A DNA stretch of 64,000 nt from an uncultured Rhizobiaceae group bacterium (GCA_947501445.1 CANMVS010000005.1:1-64000), one strand, 5' to 3'. Shown: positions 39,393 to 48,087, counted from the stretch's first letter. Notes: generated from the letters alone by a model not told the origin. Numbers and translations are program-made.

Positions 39393-41747
39393 ATGCCCCT
39401 TAGCGATCCCGAACGGCTGTTTGCCAAAGCCAATAACCCGCGCATCGTTTGCCTGTGGCGCGCGCTGCAACCCTTACGATCGGTCGTATCATTCATGAAC
39501 ACCGGCGCGCACCCGGATGATGAGACATCTTCGATGCTCGCGGCATTGTCACTACGCGACGGGCTATCTGTTTCCTATGCCTGCGCCAACAGAGGCGAAG
39601 GCGGCCAGAACGAAATCGGCCTGGAGACAGCGCAGGACCTTGGTGTTCTGCGCACGGCGGAAATGGAACGCGCCGCCGATGTTCTTAATCTGCGTCTATA
39701 CTGGCTCTCAGAATCTCCGCAAGACCCGGTCCATGATTTCGGCTTCTCCAAAAGCGGCCAGGAAACCCTGGCACGCTGGGGTCATGATCGTACCCTTGAG
39801 CGGCTCGTCGATATCATACGTATCGAGCGGCCGGATATTATATGCCCAACCTTTCTGGATATGCCCGGACAGCACGGCCACCACTGCGCAATGACACAGA
39901 TCGCGCAGATTGCATTTGATGCAGCCGCAGACCCGGGTTTTGTAAACAGCGCGCGCCCGCCATGGCAGGTCAAAAAGCTATATCTGCCTGCCTGGTCGGG
40001 TGCTGGCGATGCCTATGATGATGATTTGCCGCCGCCCGCAGAGACCCTGCGCATTGATGCCAACGGCGATGATCCCATATCCGGCATGAGCTGGGCGCAG
40101 ATTGGCCAGTTATCACGCGCCTTCCATCGCACCCAGGGGATGGGGCGCTGGGTGCCTTACGGCGCATCCAATACGTGGCCGCTGCATCTGGCAAGAACCG
40201 TTGTGGATAGCGCCGGCAATGGTTTGACGGATGGGCTTTGCGCAACCATGGCAGATCTTGCCGTCGTGGTTGCAGACCACAAGGTGGCCGCGCTGCTCAA
40301 AAAGGCACAATCTGCCTGTGACGAGGCCATAGCCACGTTCCCTGATTTTGACCGGGTGCTGGAGACGGCGCTGCGCGCCATTACAGCCATCCGCACGGCA
40401 ACCGATCTGTGCCCGGCTTCGGCCAGAGAGGACATCATTCATCGGTTGGATTTGAAACAGCAGCAACTATCGCACGTCATTCGTCTTGCTGCCGGTGCCG
40501 ATGCTCAGGCAAGTCTTGCGCGGGACATGGTGCGTCCTGGCGAAACAACACAAATTTCCATCGAAACCAGAGGTGAAAAAGCAACCGCGCAACTGGTTGC
40601 ACCGCACGGCTGGTCAGGCTCAAAAGGCAGCGTAACAATCGGTGCCGGTTCAGCAATCAGCAATCCCTACCCTACCAGCTACATCCCAGGAGTTCCGGCG
40701 GCTCCGGCAATCCGTCTGAGCGTTGAAATCGACGGTGTTGCAACCGCAACCGGATTACCCTTGAGTGTTCCACCACTGGTGGTTCCGCAAAACACTGCGG
40801 CAATTACACCGCACAAGGTACTGCTCAACACCCGGTCGCAAGGGCGTACGTTTGATGTAACAATTACCGATATTCATCCAGCCGGCGCAATGGCAGAGTT
40901 GATTGTGCCGGTGGGCTGGACTGCCGTTCAATCAGCAAACAATATACGTGTAACGGCACCGGCAGTTCTGCCAACTGGCCTTTATGAATTGCCATTGACG
41001 GTCAATGGCCAGAAAGCCTCCACGGTTAAACGCATAGTCTACCCTCACATCGCGCCAAGGGTGCGCTGCAGCACCGCCTGCGTTCGTATTCTGGCGGTTG
41101 ATGTGGCCTTGCCCAAGGCAAAAATCGGTTATTTTGGCGGTGGCAGTGATCGGGTGGGTGACTGGCTGAATGCAGCTGGAATGTGCGTGACGGCTCTGGA
41201 TGATGCCGCGCTCAATGTCGATGAACTTGCCACGTTCGATACGATTGTCATTGGCATATTTGCCCTGCGCACCCGTCCAACCTTGAGGCGTTGCATCGCA
41301 CTGCTGCATCAATGGGTTGAAAAGGGCGGCAATCTTGTCACCCTTTATCACCGGCCATGGGATGCATGGGATCCGGTGGTTGTGCCACCGCGCAGGTTGA
41401 CCATAGGCAAACCATCGCTGCGTTGGCGCGTTACGGATCAAAATGCTTGGGTGACCCATCTTGATCCGCAAAATGAATTGCTGAACCGGCCAAATGTCAT
41501 CCAGCAGTCTGACTGGCAGGGATGGCACAAGGAACGCGGTCTGTATTTTGCCATGGATTGGGACCCGGCCTATACGCCGCTCCTGTCGATGGCTGATCCT
41601 GGCGAAAAACCGCATGGGGGTGCCCTTTTGACGGCACGAATAGGCAAGGGACGCCACACACATACATCCCTCATCCTGCATCACCAGATGGACATGCTGG
41701 TTCCGGGTGCATTCCGGATCATGGCCAATCTGGTTGCCAATGAATAG
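39393..41747 (+). CDS. PIG-L family deacetylase with large C-terminal extension
   Basis: 784 residues. The N-terminal domain carries GAHPDDETSSML, the metal-binding HPDD motif of PIG-L/LmbE N-acetylglucosaminyl deacetylases, and the later ligand region GQHGHHCAMTQIA (about 160-172). Beyond about residue 370 come beta-rich, NEW3-like segments and then a glutamine-amidotransferase-like alpha/beta part (IGYFGGGSDRVGDWLNAAG, ...WVEKGGNLVTLYHRP). Typical LmbE proteins are about 230-300 residues, so this is a multidomain form. No signal peptide is seen. It follows the ROK gene by 11 bp. It may remove an acetyl group from the amino sugar-like compound imported by the divergent ABC system (inference). 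Confidence 0.85.
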   Translation: MPLSDPERLFAKANNPRIVCLWRALQPLRSVVSFMNTGAHPDDETSSMLAALSLRDGLSVSYACANRGEGGQNEIGLETAQDLGVLRTAEMERAADVLNLRLYWLSESPQDPVHDFGFSKSGQETLARWGHDRTLERLVDIIRIERPDIICPTFLDMPGQHGHHCAMTQIAQIAFDAAADPGFVNSARPPWQVKKLYLPAWSGAGDAYDDDLPPPAETLRIDANGDDPISGMSWAQIGQLSRAFHRTQGMGRWVPYGASNTWPLHLARTVVDSAGNGLTDGLCATMADLAVVVADHKVAALLKKAQSACDEAIATFPDFDRVLETALRAITAIRTATDLCPASAREDIIHRLDLKQQQLSHVIRLAAGADAQASLARDMVRPGETTQISIETRGEKATAQLVAPHGWSGSKGSVTIGAGSAISNPYPTSYIPGVPAAPAIRLSVEIDGVATATGLPLSVPPLVVPQNTAAITPHKVLLNTRSQGRTFDVTITDIHPAGAMAELIVPVGWTAVQSANNIRVTAPAVLPTGLYELPLTVNGQKASTVKRIVYPHIAPRVRCSTACVRILAVDVALPKAKIGYFGGGSDRVGDWLNAAGMCVTALDDAALNVDELATFDTIVIGIFALRTRPTLRRCIALLHQWVEKGGNLVTLYHRPWDAWDPVVVPPRRLTIGKPSLRWRVTDQNAWVTHLDPQNELLNRPNVIQQSDWQGWHKERGLYFAMDWDPAYTPLLSMADPGEKPHGGALLTARIGKGRHTHTSLILHHQMDMLVPGAFRIMANLVANE

Positions 41748-41980
41748 GCATCCTCATTGACAACCGGCAGCAATAAATTGAGATAATGAGACATAGATCC
41801 CGGCGGTAAAATCAATAGAATGGGGCCTGAAGATTTTAACTGGAAACATTTGACTACGTAGCGGAATGCTGTTGATTACCCAAGCCGGTCAAGGCAGTGT
41901 CCCCCACATGCCGATTTATTCAAATTGAACCGTTCAGGTTCGACCCGCGATTTGTGCGGCCCCATGAACAGGAATGAAAT

Positions 41981-42826
41981 ATGAAACTATTACGCTTCGG
42001 TGACGCCGGACAGGAAAAACCCGGCCTGTTGGACAGCAATGGCCAGCTTCGTGATTTGTCAGGCCACGTAACAGATATTACCGGTGCAACGCTCGGTGAT
42101 GGTGAGTTGAAAAGGCTCGCCAATATTGACCCGGCACAATTGCCTTTAGTTGAAGGTTCTCCGCGCCTTGGGCCCTGTGTCAACGGTGTCGGCAAATTCA
42201 TCTGCATCGGACTGAATTATTCTGACCATGCCGCTGAGGCCGGCATGGATGTGCCGCCTGAACCGGTTGTGTTTTTCAAGGCGACATCAGCCATTTGTGG
42301 ACCTAATGACAATGTCGAGATTCCGCGTGGATCAACGGCGACAGACTGGGAAGTTGAACTTGGTGTCGTTATCGGCAAGACAGCCAAATATATCAGCGAA
42401 GAAGACGCTCTCGACCATGTCGCCGGCTATTGCGTTATCAACGATGTTTCCGAACGCGATTTTCAGATCAAACGGTCCGGGCAATGGGTCAAGGGCAAGT
42501 CAGCCGATACATTCGGACCCATTGGTCCCTGGCTGGTCACCCGCGACGAAGTCCCTGATCCACAGGCGCTTTCAATGCAGCTTGATGTAAACGGCAAGCG
42601 GTTCCAGGACGGCTCGACCAGCACAATGGTCTATGGCGTTGCGCATGTGGTTGCCTATCTGTCGCAATTCATGAGCCTGCAGCCAGGGGACATCATTTCG
42701 ACCGGCACACCGCCCGGTGTTGGCATGGGCCAAAAACCCGATCCGATTTACCTCAAGGCAGGTGACCGTATCGAATTGAGTGTCGAGGGGCTGGGTACGC
42801 AGGTTCAAACGACCGTTCAGGCATAG
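41981..42826 (+). CDS. Fumarylacetoacetate hydrolase family enzyme
   Basis: 281 residues. The FAH domain fills the C-terminal 210 residues: FICIGLNYSDHAAEAGMDVP, VVFFKATSAI, the metal-binding block DWEVELGVVIGKTA (acidic ligands), VSERDFQIK, and DIISTGTPPGVGMGQKP. The N-terminal cap starts MKLLRFGDAGQEKPGLLD, as in 2,4-diketo-3-deoxy-sugar-acid hydrolases and 'ureidoglycolate lyase'-annotated proteins. Reaction class: Mg-dependent C-C cleavage or decarboxylation of a 2-oxo acid. RBS AGGA 7-8 nt upstream. It stands alone, about 230 bp after the deacetylase gene and 175 bp before the acyl-CoA synthetase. Confidence 0.88.
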   Translation: MKLLRFGDAGQEKPGLLDSNGQLRDLSGHVTDITGATLGDGELKRLANIDPAQLPLVEGSPRLGPCVNGVGKFICIGLNYSDHAAEAGMDVPPEPVVFFKATSAICGPNDNVEIPRGSTATDWEVELGVVIGKTAKYISEEDALDHVAGYCVINDVSERDFQIKRSGQWVKGKSADTFGPIGPWLVTRDEVPDPQALSMQLDVNGKRFQDGSTSTMVYGVAHVVAYLSQFMSLQPGDIISTGTPPGVGMGQKPDPIYLKAGDRIELSVEGLGTQVQTTVQA

Positions 42827-42920
42827 TCCAACATCTGCACTGAAAATAAGGTTACGGCTCTGCTGAATCGGCGCCGTAACGCTGCTCTCGGACGGGCTTA
42901 CAATCGATTAAATCCAACGC

Positions 42921-42938
42921 ATCCGCACTACTGCGGAT
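42921..42938. promoter_or_regulatory. Short perfect inverted repeat before the acyl-CoA synthetase gene
   Basis: ATCCGCA-CTAC-TGCGGAT, a 7-bp stem with a 4-nt loop, 64 bp upstream of the synthetase ATG. It could be an operator or an mRNA hairpin; position and symmetry are the only evidence. Confidence 0.3.
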
Positions 42939-43001
42939 AGGCAATTGAATTGGGCACGTTAAGAATGTGCCGCAAACGGGATCAACTGTCCGGAGAACGG
43001 T

Positions 43002-44636
43002 ATGCTGCCTGCTGCGAAGACCTATGAGGAACTGCTTGAAAAATTTCGTTGGGATGTCCCCGAATTTTTCAACATTGGTGTCAGTGTATGTGACCGATGG
43101 GCAAAGCGGGAGCCGGATCGAACCGCGCTGATATTCATTGATCAATCCGGCACCACCTCACACATTTCGTTTTCGCAGCTCATGGCTCAGTCGAACCGCA
43201 TGGCCAATCTGTTTGCTGGTATGGGTATTCAGCGCGGTGATCGCATTGGTATCCTGCTGCCGCAGGCTCCCGAGACTGCCTTTGCCCATATTGCTGCCTA
43301 TAAAATCGGTGCAATTGCGGTGCCGCTGTTTACGCTGTTTGGTGCGGAGGCGCTGGAATATCGGCTGGGCAATGCGGGGGTGGCGATGCTTGTTACCGAT
43401 TGCGAAGGTGCCGGGAAGATTGCCGCCATTCGCTCGCAATTGCCCGCACTGAAGAACATCGCGACCATTGACGGTCCCTGTGCCGGATCAACGGACCTTC
43501 ACGCCGCGCTGGAGGATCAGTCAGAGACATTTGAACCGGTCATGACCCGCGCCGATGATCCGGCGCTGATCATCTATACGTCAGGCACCACCGGGCAACC
43601 CAAGGGCGCTTTACATGCCCATCGCACTCTGCTTGGTCATCTGCCGGGCATGGAAATGAGCCATGATCTGTTCCCCCACCCCGGTGACCGTATCTGGACA
43701 CCGGCGGACTGGGCATGGATTGGTGGTCTGCTGGATGTGCTGCTTCCGGCTTTGCATCACGGTGTACCGGTTGTCGCGCACCGGTTTGCCAAATTTACCG
43801 GCGAGGCTGCTTTTCAACTGATCCAGGATTACAATATCCGCAATGCCTTTATTCCACCCACAGCCCTGAAGGTCATGCGTTCTGTCACCAATCCGGGCCA
43901 ACGCTGGAAACTTGATATGCGCAGTATTTTCAGCGGCGGTGAAACCCTCGGCAGTGAATTGCTCGAATGGGGCCGCGACACATTCGGTATCACCATCAAT
44001 GAAGCCTACGGCCAGACAGAATGCAATCTGGTTGTATCATCCTGTGGATCGCTGATGCCATCGCGGCCGGGCATTATGGGCAGGCCTGTCCCCGGACATA
44101 ACGTCAGCATCATCGATGATGTCGGCCTGGAAGTGCAGCCCGGTGTGCTTGGCAATATTGCGGTTCGCAGCCCTGATCCGGTGATGTTTCTGGGATACTG
44201 GCAAAACCCCCGGGCAACTGAAGCCAAGTTCATCAATGACTGGCTGTTGACCGGCGATCAGGGTGTTATGGAAGATGATGGCTGGATCCGCTTTGTCGGG
44301 CGCGATGATGATGTCATCACCTCATCGGGTTATCGCATAGGGCCGGGGGAAATTGAAGACTGCCTTATTGCCCATCGGGCCATTCGCATGTGCGGTGTTG
44401 TGGGCAAGCCGGACACCAAACGCACGGAGATTGTCAAAGCCTATATTCTGCTTGAGAAAGGCGTTGATGGCACCGACGCCCTGGCGCGTGAAATTCAGGA
44501 TTGGGTCAAACAACGTCTCGCCGCCCACGAATACCCACGGGAGGTGACCTTTGTCGACGCTCTGCCCATGACAACAACCGGCAAAATCATCCGCAAATCC
44601 CTGCGGGCACAAGCTATTGGGGAGATTGACACCTGA
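43002..44636 (+). CDS. AMP-forming acyl-CoA synthetase (acetyl/medium-chain type)
   Basis: 544 residues, ANL superfamily. P-loop LIIYTSGTTGQPKGALHAHR, A5 motif NEAYGQTECN, the A7 region WLLTGDQGVMEDDGWIRFVGR, hinge DDDVITSSGYRIGPGEIED, and the catalytic Lys near the end in PMTTTGKIIRKSLR. The enzyme activates a carboxylic acid to acyl-CoA through an acyl-adenylate. Overall form resembles AcsM/medium-chain or acetyl-CoA synthetase-like enzymes; the acid is unknown. GGAG stands just before the ATG. It is not FAAL-like, and no link with the synthase at the left end is implied. Confidence 0.92.
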   Translation: MLPAAKTYEELLEKFRWDVPEFFNIGVSVCDRWAKREPDRTALIFIDQSGTTSHISFSQLMAQSNRMANLFAGMGIQRGDRIGILLPQAPETAFAHIAAYKIGAIAVPLFTLFGAEALEYRLGNAGVAMLVTDCEGAGKIAAIRSQLPALKNIATIDGPCAGSTDLHAALEDQSETFEPVMTRADDPALIIYTSGTTGQPKGALHAHRTLLGHLPGMEMSHDLFPHPGDRIWTPADWAWIGGLLDVLLPALHHGVPVVAHRFAKFTGEAAFQLIQDYNIRNAFIPPTALKVMRSVTNPGQRWKLDMRSIFSGGETLGSELLEWGRDTFGITINEAYGQTECNLVVSSCGSLMPSRPGIMGRPVPGHNVSIIDDVGLEVQPGVLGNIAVRSPDPVMFLGYWQNPRATEAKFINDWLLTGDQGVMEDDGWIRFVGRDDDVITSSGYRIGPGEIEDCLIAHRAIRMCGVVGKPDTKRTEIVKAYILLEKGVDGTDALAREIQDWVKQRLAAHEYPREVTFVDALPMTTTGKIIRKSLRAQAIGEIDT

Positions 44637-44806
44637 TGATGGGAAGTCTCTCAACCCGCTTTTGTTTCCGGCGCACTGGCAAGTGAGCATCGCTGCGCTA
44701 CTTGATCCGATGAAATCACGGCACTTTTTGATTTTGCTGTTTCAGCAGAAACGAAAAGCCCCATAATGTTTGAGATACATTTGAACCACAAAAGACGGAT
44801 TTTTAA

Positions 44807-45439
44807 ATGATTGATCTTTATACTTGGACAACACCCAACGGTCGCAAGGTTTCAATCTTGCTGGAGGAACTGGGTGTCGACTACACTGTCCACTCAATTG
44901 ATATCACCACTGGAGAACAGAACGCGCCTGCGTTCCTTGACGTCAGTCCCAACAACAAAATTCCGGCAATTGTGGACCGTGATAATGGCCTGAAACTGTT
45001 TGAATCAGGGGCTATCATGCTCTATCTGGCTGATAAATACGGCCGTTTCATACCCACGGACCCTGAAGCACGAGCGCGGGTTACCGAGTGGCTGATGTGG
45101 CAGATGGGTGGTCTTGGTCCCATTCTCGGACAGGTCCACCATTTCGTCAAATACAACCCTGGCAAATCGGCCTATGCAGAAGAGCGCTTTTCTGCTGAAG
45201 CGCACCGGCTCTATCGTGTGCTTGATGAACGGCTGAGCGGACGCGATTTCATTGTTGATGACTATTCAATCGCCGACATGGCCTGCTGGCCCTGGGTATC
45301 GCGCCATGACTGGCAGGGGATCGCCCTGTCACAATACCCCAATGTTCAGGCGTGGTACAAACGCCTGGCCGCGCGTGATGCCGTGCAGCGCGGATATGAT
45401 GTGCCCAAAAAGGTCAATGAAATACCATCGGGCGATTAA
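44807..45439 (+). CDS. Glutathione S-transferase, YfcG/Ure2p-like
   Basis: 210 residues. The thioredoxin-like N-terminal domain reads MIDLYTWTTPNGRKVSILLEE, with Thr/Asn in place of the Cys or Ser of other classes, typical of YfcG/Nu-class GSTs. The cis-Pro and gamma-glutamyl contacts are NNKIPAIVD and LFESGAIMLYLADKYG. The helical C-terminal domain ends with DYSIADMACWPW, the conserved N-capping box. Nu-class enzymes act as disulfide-bond reductases. The gene is preceded by a 170-bp gap. Confidence 0.92.
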   Translation: MIDLYTWTTPNGRKVSILLEELGVDYTVHSIDITTGEQNAPAFLDVSPNNKIPAIVDRDNGLKLFESGAIMLYLADKYGRFIPTDPEARARVTEWLMWQMGGLGPILGQVHHFVKYNPGKSAYAEERFSAEAHRLYRVLDERLSGRDFIVDDYSIADMACWPWVSRHDWQGIALSQYPNVQAWYKRLAARDAVQRGYDVPKKVNEIPSGD

Positions 45440-45440
45440 C

Positions 45441-45468
45441 CTGCGGCACAATTCTTGTGCAACCGCAG
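45441..45468 (+). terminator. Hairpin after the GST gene
   Basis: Directly after the stop codon, CTGCGG-CACAA-TTC-TTGTG-CAA-CCGCAG forms a two-part stem. No T-run follows, so it may stabilise the 3' end or act as a weak terminator. It is supported only by the symmetry and position. Confidence 0.4.
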
Positions 45469-45575
45469 AATCATTGTCTGCGCTTGAAGCGGTATGGGAT
45501 TGGTGCAATGTTTGTGCACCGTCGCAATAGACACGACTGCAAGCCGGACCAGCTGACCAAAAAAGGGAAATGAAT

Positions 45576-45884
45576 ATGTCTGTTTCACTACAGGTACTTT
45601 ATCCAACCGACAATGGTACGACGTTCGACCATGCCTATTACGGATCCAAACATATGGAAATTGTCGGCCAGTGCATGGGGCCACACATCGAGAAAACCGT
45701 CGTGACAAAAGGGCTCGCCGGGGGGCCGGATACGCCAGCGGGTTACCATGCAATCGCGACAATCCTGTTTGCGGACCAGGCGGCAATGGATGCCGCTATG
45801 GCTGCAGGTGGCCCCGCAATGCAGGACATTCCCAATTTCTACAGCGGCCAACCGCAATTGCTCATTGGTGAAGTAACAGGCTGA
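45576..45884 (+). CDS. EthD family protein
   Basis: 102-104 residues, dimeric ferredoxin-like fold. Typical EthD features are VSLQVLYPTDNGTTFDHAYY, with HMEIV, followed by the conserved middle GYHAIATILFADQAAMDAAMA. The ATG at 45576 has GGGAA 8-9 nt upstream; another in-frame ATG is at 45570. Founding members are needed for ether degradation in actinobacteria, but most homologues have no known function. Soluble and monocistronic by position. Confidence 0.85.
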   Translation: MSVSLQVLYPTDNGTTFDHAYYGSKHMEIVGQCMGPHIEKTVVTKGLAGGPDTPAGYHAIATILFADQAAMDAAMAAGGPAMQDIPNFYSGQPQLLIGEVTG

Positions 45885-45900
45885 TCTTTCAGCCCGTGTT

Positions 45901-46821
45901 TCAACTGTCGGCCGGCATGATGGCGCCGCGATAACCGATCACGCGCACTGCACGGTGATGCCCTGCCAGAAGGGCATCACGCAGCGTTTCTCCGCTCAGC
46001 AGAGCAGCCAGAAATGCGCCATTGAAACTGTCACCTGCAGCAGTTGTGTCAACGACACTCATGGCCGGGGTGAACCCGGGCATGGGTTCAATCGTCTGAT
46101 TGATAGGTAGCGGGCCGGATGCACCGCGCTTCAGGGCGCCGGTTTTTATGCCATAATCGTTGAGCCGGGCCAGCGCCGCCATTTCGTCGGCATCACCAAA
46201 CAGGGCCATTTCATCGTCTACCGACGGCATGCCGATATCGCAAAGACGCCATGCCTGCGCCAGGGTTTCGCGGGCAACCTCGACATTTTCCCATAGCCGG
46301 GGCCTGTAATTGGAATCAAAGGCAAACCGCCCGCCCGTTGCACGAAAAGTTTCAATCCATTGCAGCAAAGCTGCGCGTATTTCAGGCGGCAGTATGGCCA
46401 GTGTTATGGCCGAGAGATAAACCACATCAAAGCTGTCAAGACAGGAAAAATCTGCCTCGCCGTTGGTCTGAAACAGGGTCCTTGCCGCTGAGGACTCCCG
46501 CCAATAGGCAAAGGACCGCTCACCGGCATCATCAGTGGTTATCGTATAAAGCCCCGGCAAACGATCTTCGATACGGGATAACTGCGTGGTCGACACCGAC
46601 TGCGCCTGGATGAAATCCACCATGCGTGACGACATCAAATCAGTTCCAATGACCGATACAAAGGCAACATCATCCTCAGTCGGCAAATCCCGTTTGAGAT
46701 AGATCGCTGTGTTCAATGTATCCCCGGCAAAACCAATATTCGCATTGCTGCCATCGGCATTGAGCACAAGCTCAATCATGGCTTCGCCGACACAGGCAAT
46801 GCGGTGGTGTGAATTGTTCAT
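45901..46821 (-). CDS. kdgK: 2-dehydro-3-deoxygluconate kinase, PfkB family
   Basis: 306 residues. N-terminal ACVGEAMIELVL and GFAGDTLNTAIYL (substrate-binding), FDSNYRPRLW (typical of KDG kinases), and the C-terminal signature DTTAAGDSFNGAFL with the catalytic Asp. KDG kinase makes 2-keto-3-deoxy-6-phosphogluconate from KDG in uronate catabolism. The GAGD of most PfkB proteins is AAGD here, also usual for KDG kinases. A diverged fragment of the same gene's 5' part lies at 54505-54600 on the other side of the CRISPR island, so this locus was the site of the island's insertion. Confidence 0.9.
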   Translation of the reverse strand: MNNSHHRIACVGEAMIELVLNADGSNANIGFAGDTLNTAIYLKRDLPTEDDVAFVSVIGTDLMSSRMVDFIQAQSVSTTQLSRIEDRLPGLYTITTDDAGERSFAYWRESSAARTLFQTNGEADFSCLDSFDVVYLSAITLAILPPEIRAALLQWIETFRATGGRFAFDSNYRPRLWENVEVARETLAQAWRLCDIGMPSVDDEMALFGDADEMAALARLNDYGIKTGALKRGASGPLPINQTIEPMPGFTPAMSVVDTTAAGDSFNGAFLAALLSGETLRDALLAGHHRAVRVIGYRGAIMPADS

Positions 46822-46914
46822 GTATATTATCCCCGAGTATGACGTAAAAGCTTAATAGCGTTTGTGCGGGGTTGACTGCAAGGGTATTGAAATGACGGTC
46901 TCACGAGGGACAGT

Positions 46915-46996
46915 TCAAAAATTGTCCCAGTGGCCAGGTGTTTGCAATTCCAGCACATTGCCATCGGGGTCATTGAAATAAAGCGCCCGCCCGGCG
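46915..46996 (-). pseudogene. 3' fragment of VOC (glyoxalase-like) gene
   Basis: This stretch encodes GRALYFNDPDGNVLELQTPG followed by HWDNF-stop. It is the same as the C-terminus of the intact VOC protein at 54604-55026, with only about three base differences in some 80 bp. The match stops abruptly at about 46996; upstream sequence is unrelated. The fragment has no start. It marks the left border of the CRISPR-Cas island. Confidence 0.85.
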
Positions 46997-47383
46997 CAAT
47001 CTGCAGCGGATATGTCAAAAGCCCATTGGGTCGGTTCCGTTGAGTTTAGCCCGAAAATCATATTGAAACTGTCGGATCCACCCGCTTCATATCATCCGGA
47101 CAATGCACAATCAGAACCCGTGGTGTCCGCTCTCCAGGAGCATCACTCCCGATCCGTTATGTGCCAGATGCAACCCTGAAATCCACGAAAAAGCGTCTGT
47201 TTATTGATCCGATTGACACTTCGCAGGGCGATCCCGGAGAATTCGTGAAAACCGGTTTTTCTCGCCATCGGGGTGTTGCTTTTTTCGGAAAACTCCTGGG
47301 AAAACAGGAAATCGTTTTTGAAATCAATCGCCAGTACAGCCAAATTTTTCAAACACACAATACGCCCAGCATACTTTTGCGCA
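46997..47383. other. Left flank of the CRISPR island, no recognisable gene
   Basis: About 390 bp between the VOC fragment and the relic array. An open frame on the plus strand (from 47161) runs through into the relic repeats and has no family resemblance, so it is treated as chance. A short minus-strand frame adjoining the VOC fragment also has no recognised match. Nothing else was seen. Confidence 0.4.
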
Positions 47384-47485
47384 GACAAAATTTGCCTACA
47401 TTTTCTGAACTGCTACAACGGACAGGCAGAACAACAAGTGCGCGCTCACGTTGCGGTTGGCCTACATTTTCAGAATTGCTGCGAT
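47384..47485 (+). CRISPR. Relic array: two degenerate repeats and one 30-nt spacer
   Basis: Repeat at 47384-47419 keeps GCCTACATTTTCTGAAC and TGCTACAAC but is degenerate over its first 12 bases. Repeat at 47450-47485 keeps GTTGCGGTTGGCC and TACATTTTC but has decayed at its end (CAGAATTGCTGCGAT). The spacer 47420-47449 is exactly 30 nt, as in the main array. It is about 600 bp left of array 1, in the same orientation, followed by a cas9 remnant. Probably inactive. Confidence 0.85.
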
Positions 47486-47533
47486 TTATGCGCCACAATG
47501 AAGGATTGTCGTTACTGCACGAATGACCGGTGA

Positions 47534-47800
47534 TCAGACGCCTACATCAAACAATGGGCGATCACACAGTTCAATAAGCTGTGTGATCGCATCACAGTCG
47601 TTCAGAATGCAGGCTAACCGCAACTCTACATTAAGCTCCTTTAAGAGCCCGTGATAGACCAGCCGGATATGGGTGGCGTCAAATCCGGGCTTCCCTGGAA
47701 ATTCGCTTACGTTCCGGTATACGACCAGGCTCCATACCGTAGCTAGGACCTCAGATGATTTTTTGGATTTAGTATCTGATGCCCAACACAAACATAGCAT
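47534..47800 (-). CDS. Unrecognised small open reading frame
   Basis: 88 codons between the relic array and the cas9 remnant. No domain, signal or homology was recognised. Its 3' part contains a perfect 12-bp inverted repeat (47558-47590). It could be a chance frame in decaying DNA. It is listed only because no other feature explains the region. Confidence 0.15.
   Translation of the reverse strand: MLCLCWASDTKSKKSSEVLATVWSLVVYRNVSEFPGKPGFDATHIRLVYHGLLKELNVELRLACILNDCDAITQLIELCDRPLFDVGV
47558..47590. repeat. Perfect 12-bp inverted repeat
   Basis: GCGATCACACAG and CTGTGTGATCGC flank a 9-nt loop. This is the strongest inverted repeat in the decayed part of the CRISPR island. There is no T-run. 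It might be a terminator stem, an operator or an end of a former mobile element. Confidence 0.6.
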
Positions 47801-47914
47801 TCAAGCAATGCATGTCAATCCCTCTACATTAAGTATATGACTTAGATTGCATCATCACAGTTCGATAGGTTGAAATTAGGGGGTATTTCGCATTAAAAAA
47901 TGCTTACGAAATTC

Positions 47915-48080
47915 ACGGTACTTGGCATGGAACTTAGTTCAAATTCACTGGCGAAGTGCCTGATTGTATCGGCCAGAGAACCCTGAAACGGCAATAAAGT
48001 GAGAGTCAATTCATCTGGTTCACGAATTTTTCCGATGGCAGGTCCCCAAATTTATTACTTCGCCGGCAGAGGAATGGAGC
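47915..48080 (+). pseudogene. Degenerate 5' end of a second cas9 gene
   Basis: Translation in the best frame gives SNSLAKCLIVSAREP, a stop codon, NGNKV..., then GSRIF. The intact Cas9 has SNSLGWCLIETAGEP, CSGNV..., GSRIF at the same spacing, and the DNA aligns over about 130 bp (for example TGCCTGATTG and AGAACCCTG identical). This is the RuvC-I region. The copy has an in-frame stop and ends a few bases before repeat 1 of array 1, so everything downstream of the first ~50 codons is gone. It shows that an older type II locus once stood here. Confidence 0.85.
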
Positions 48081-48087
48081 GTGACCG

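Noticed and set aside
47161-47526. 121-codon plus-strand frame in the left flank of the island
   Set aside because: It runs through the relic repeats, has no family match and no convincing ribosome binding site.
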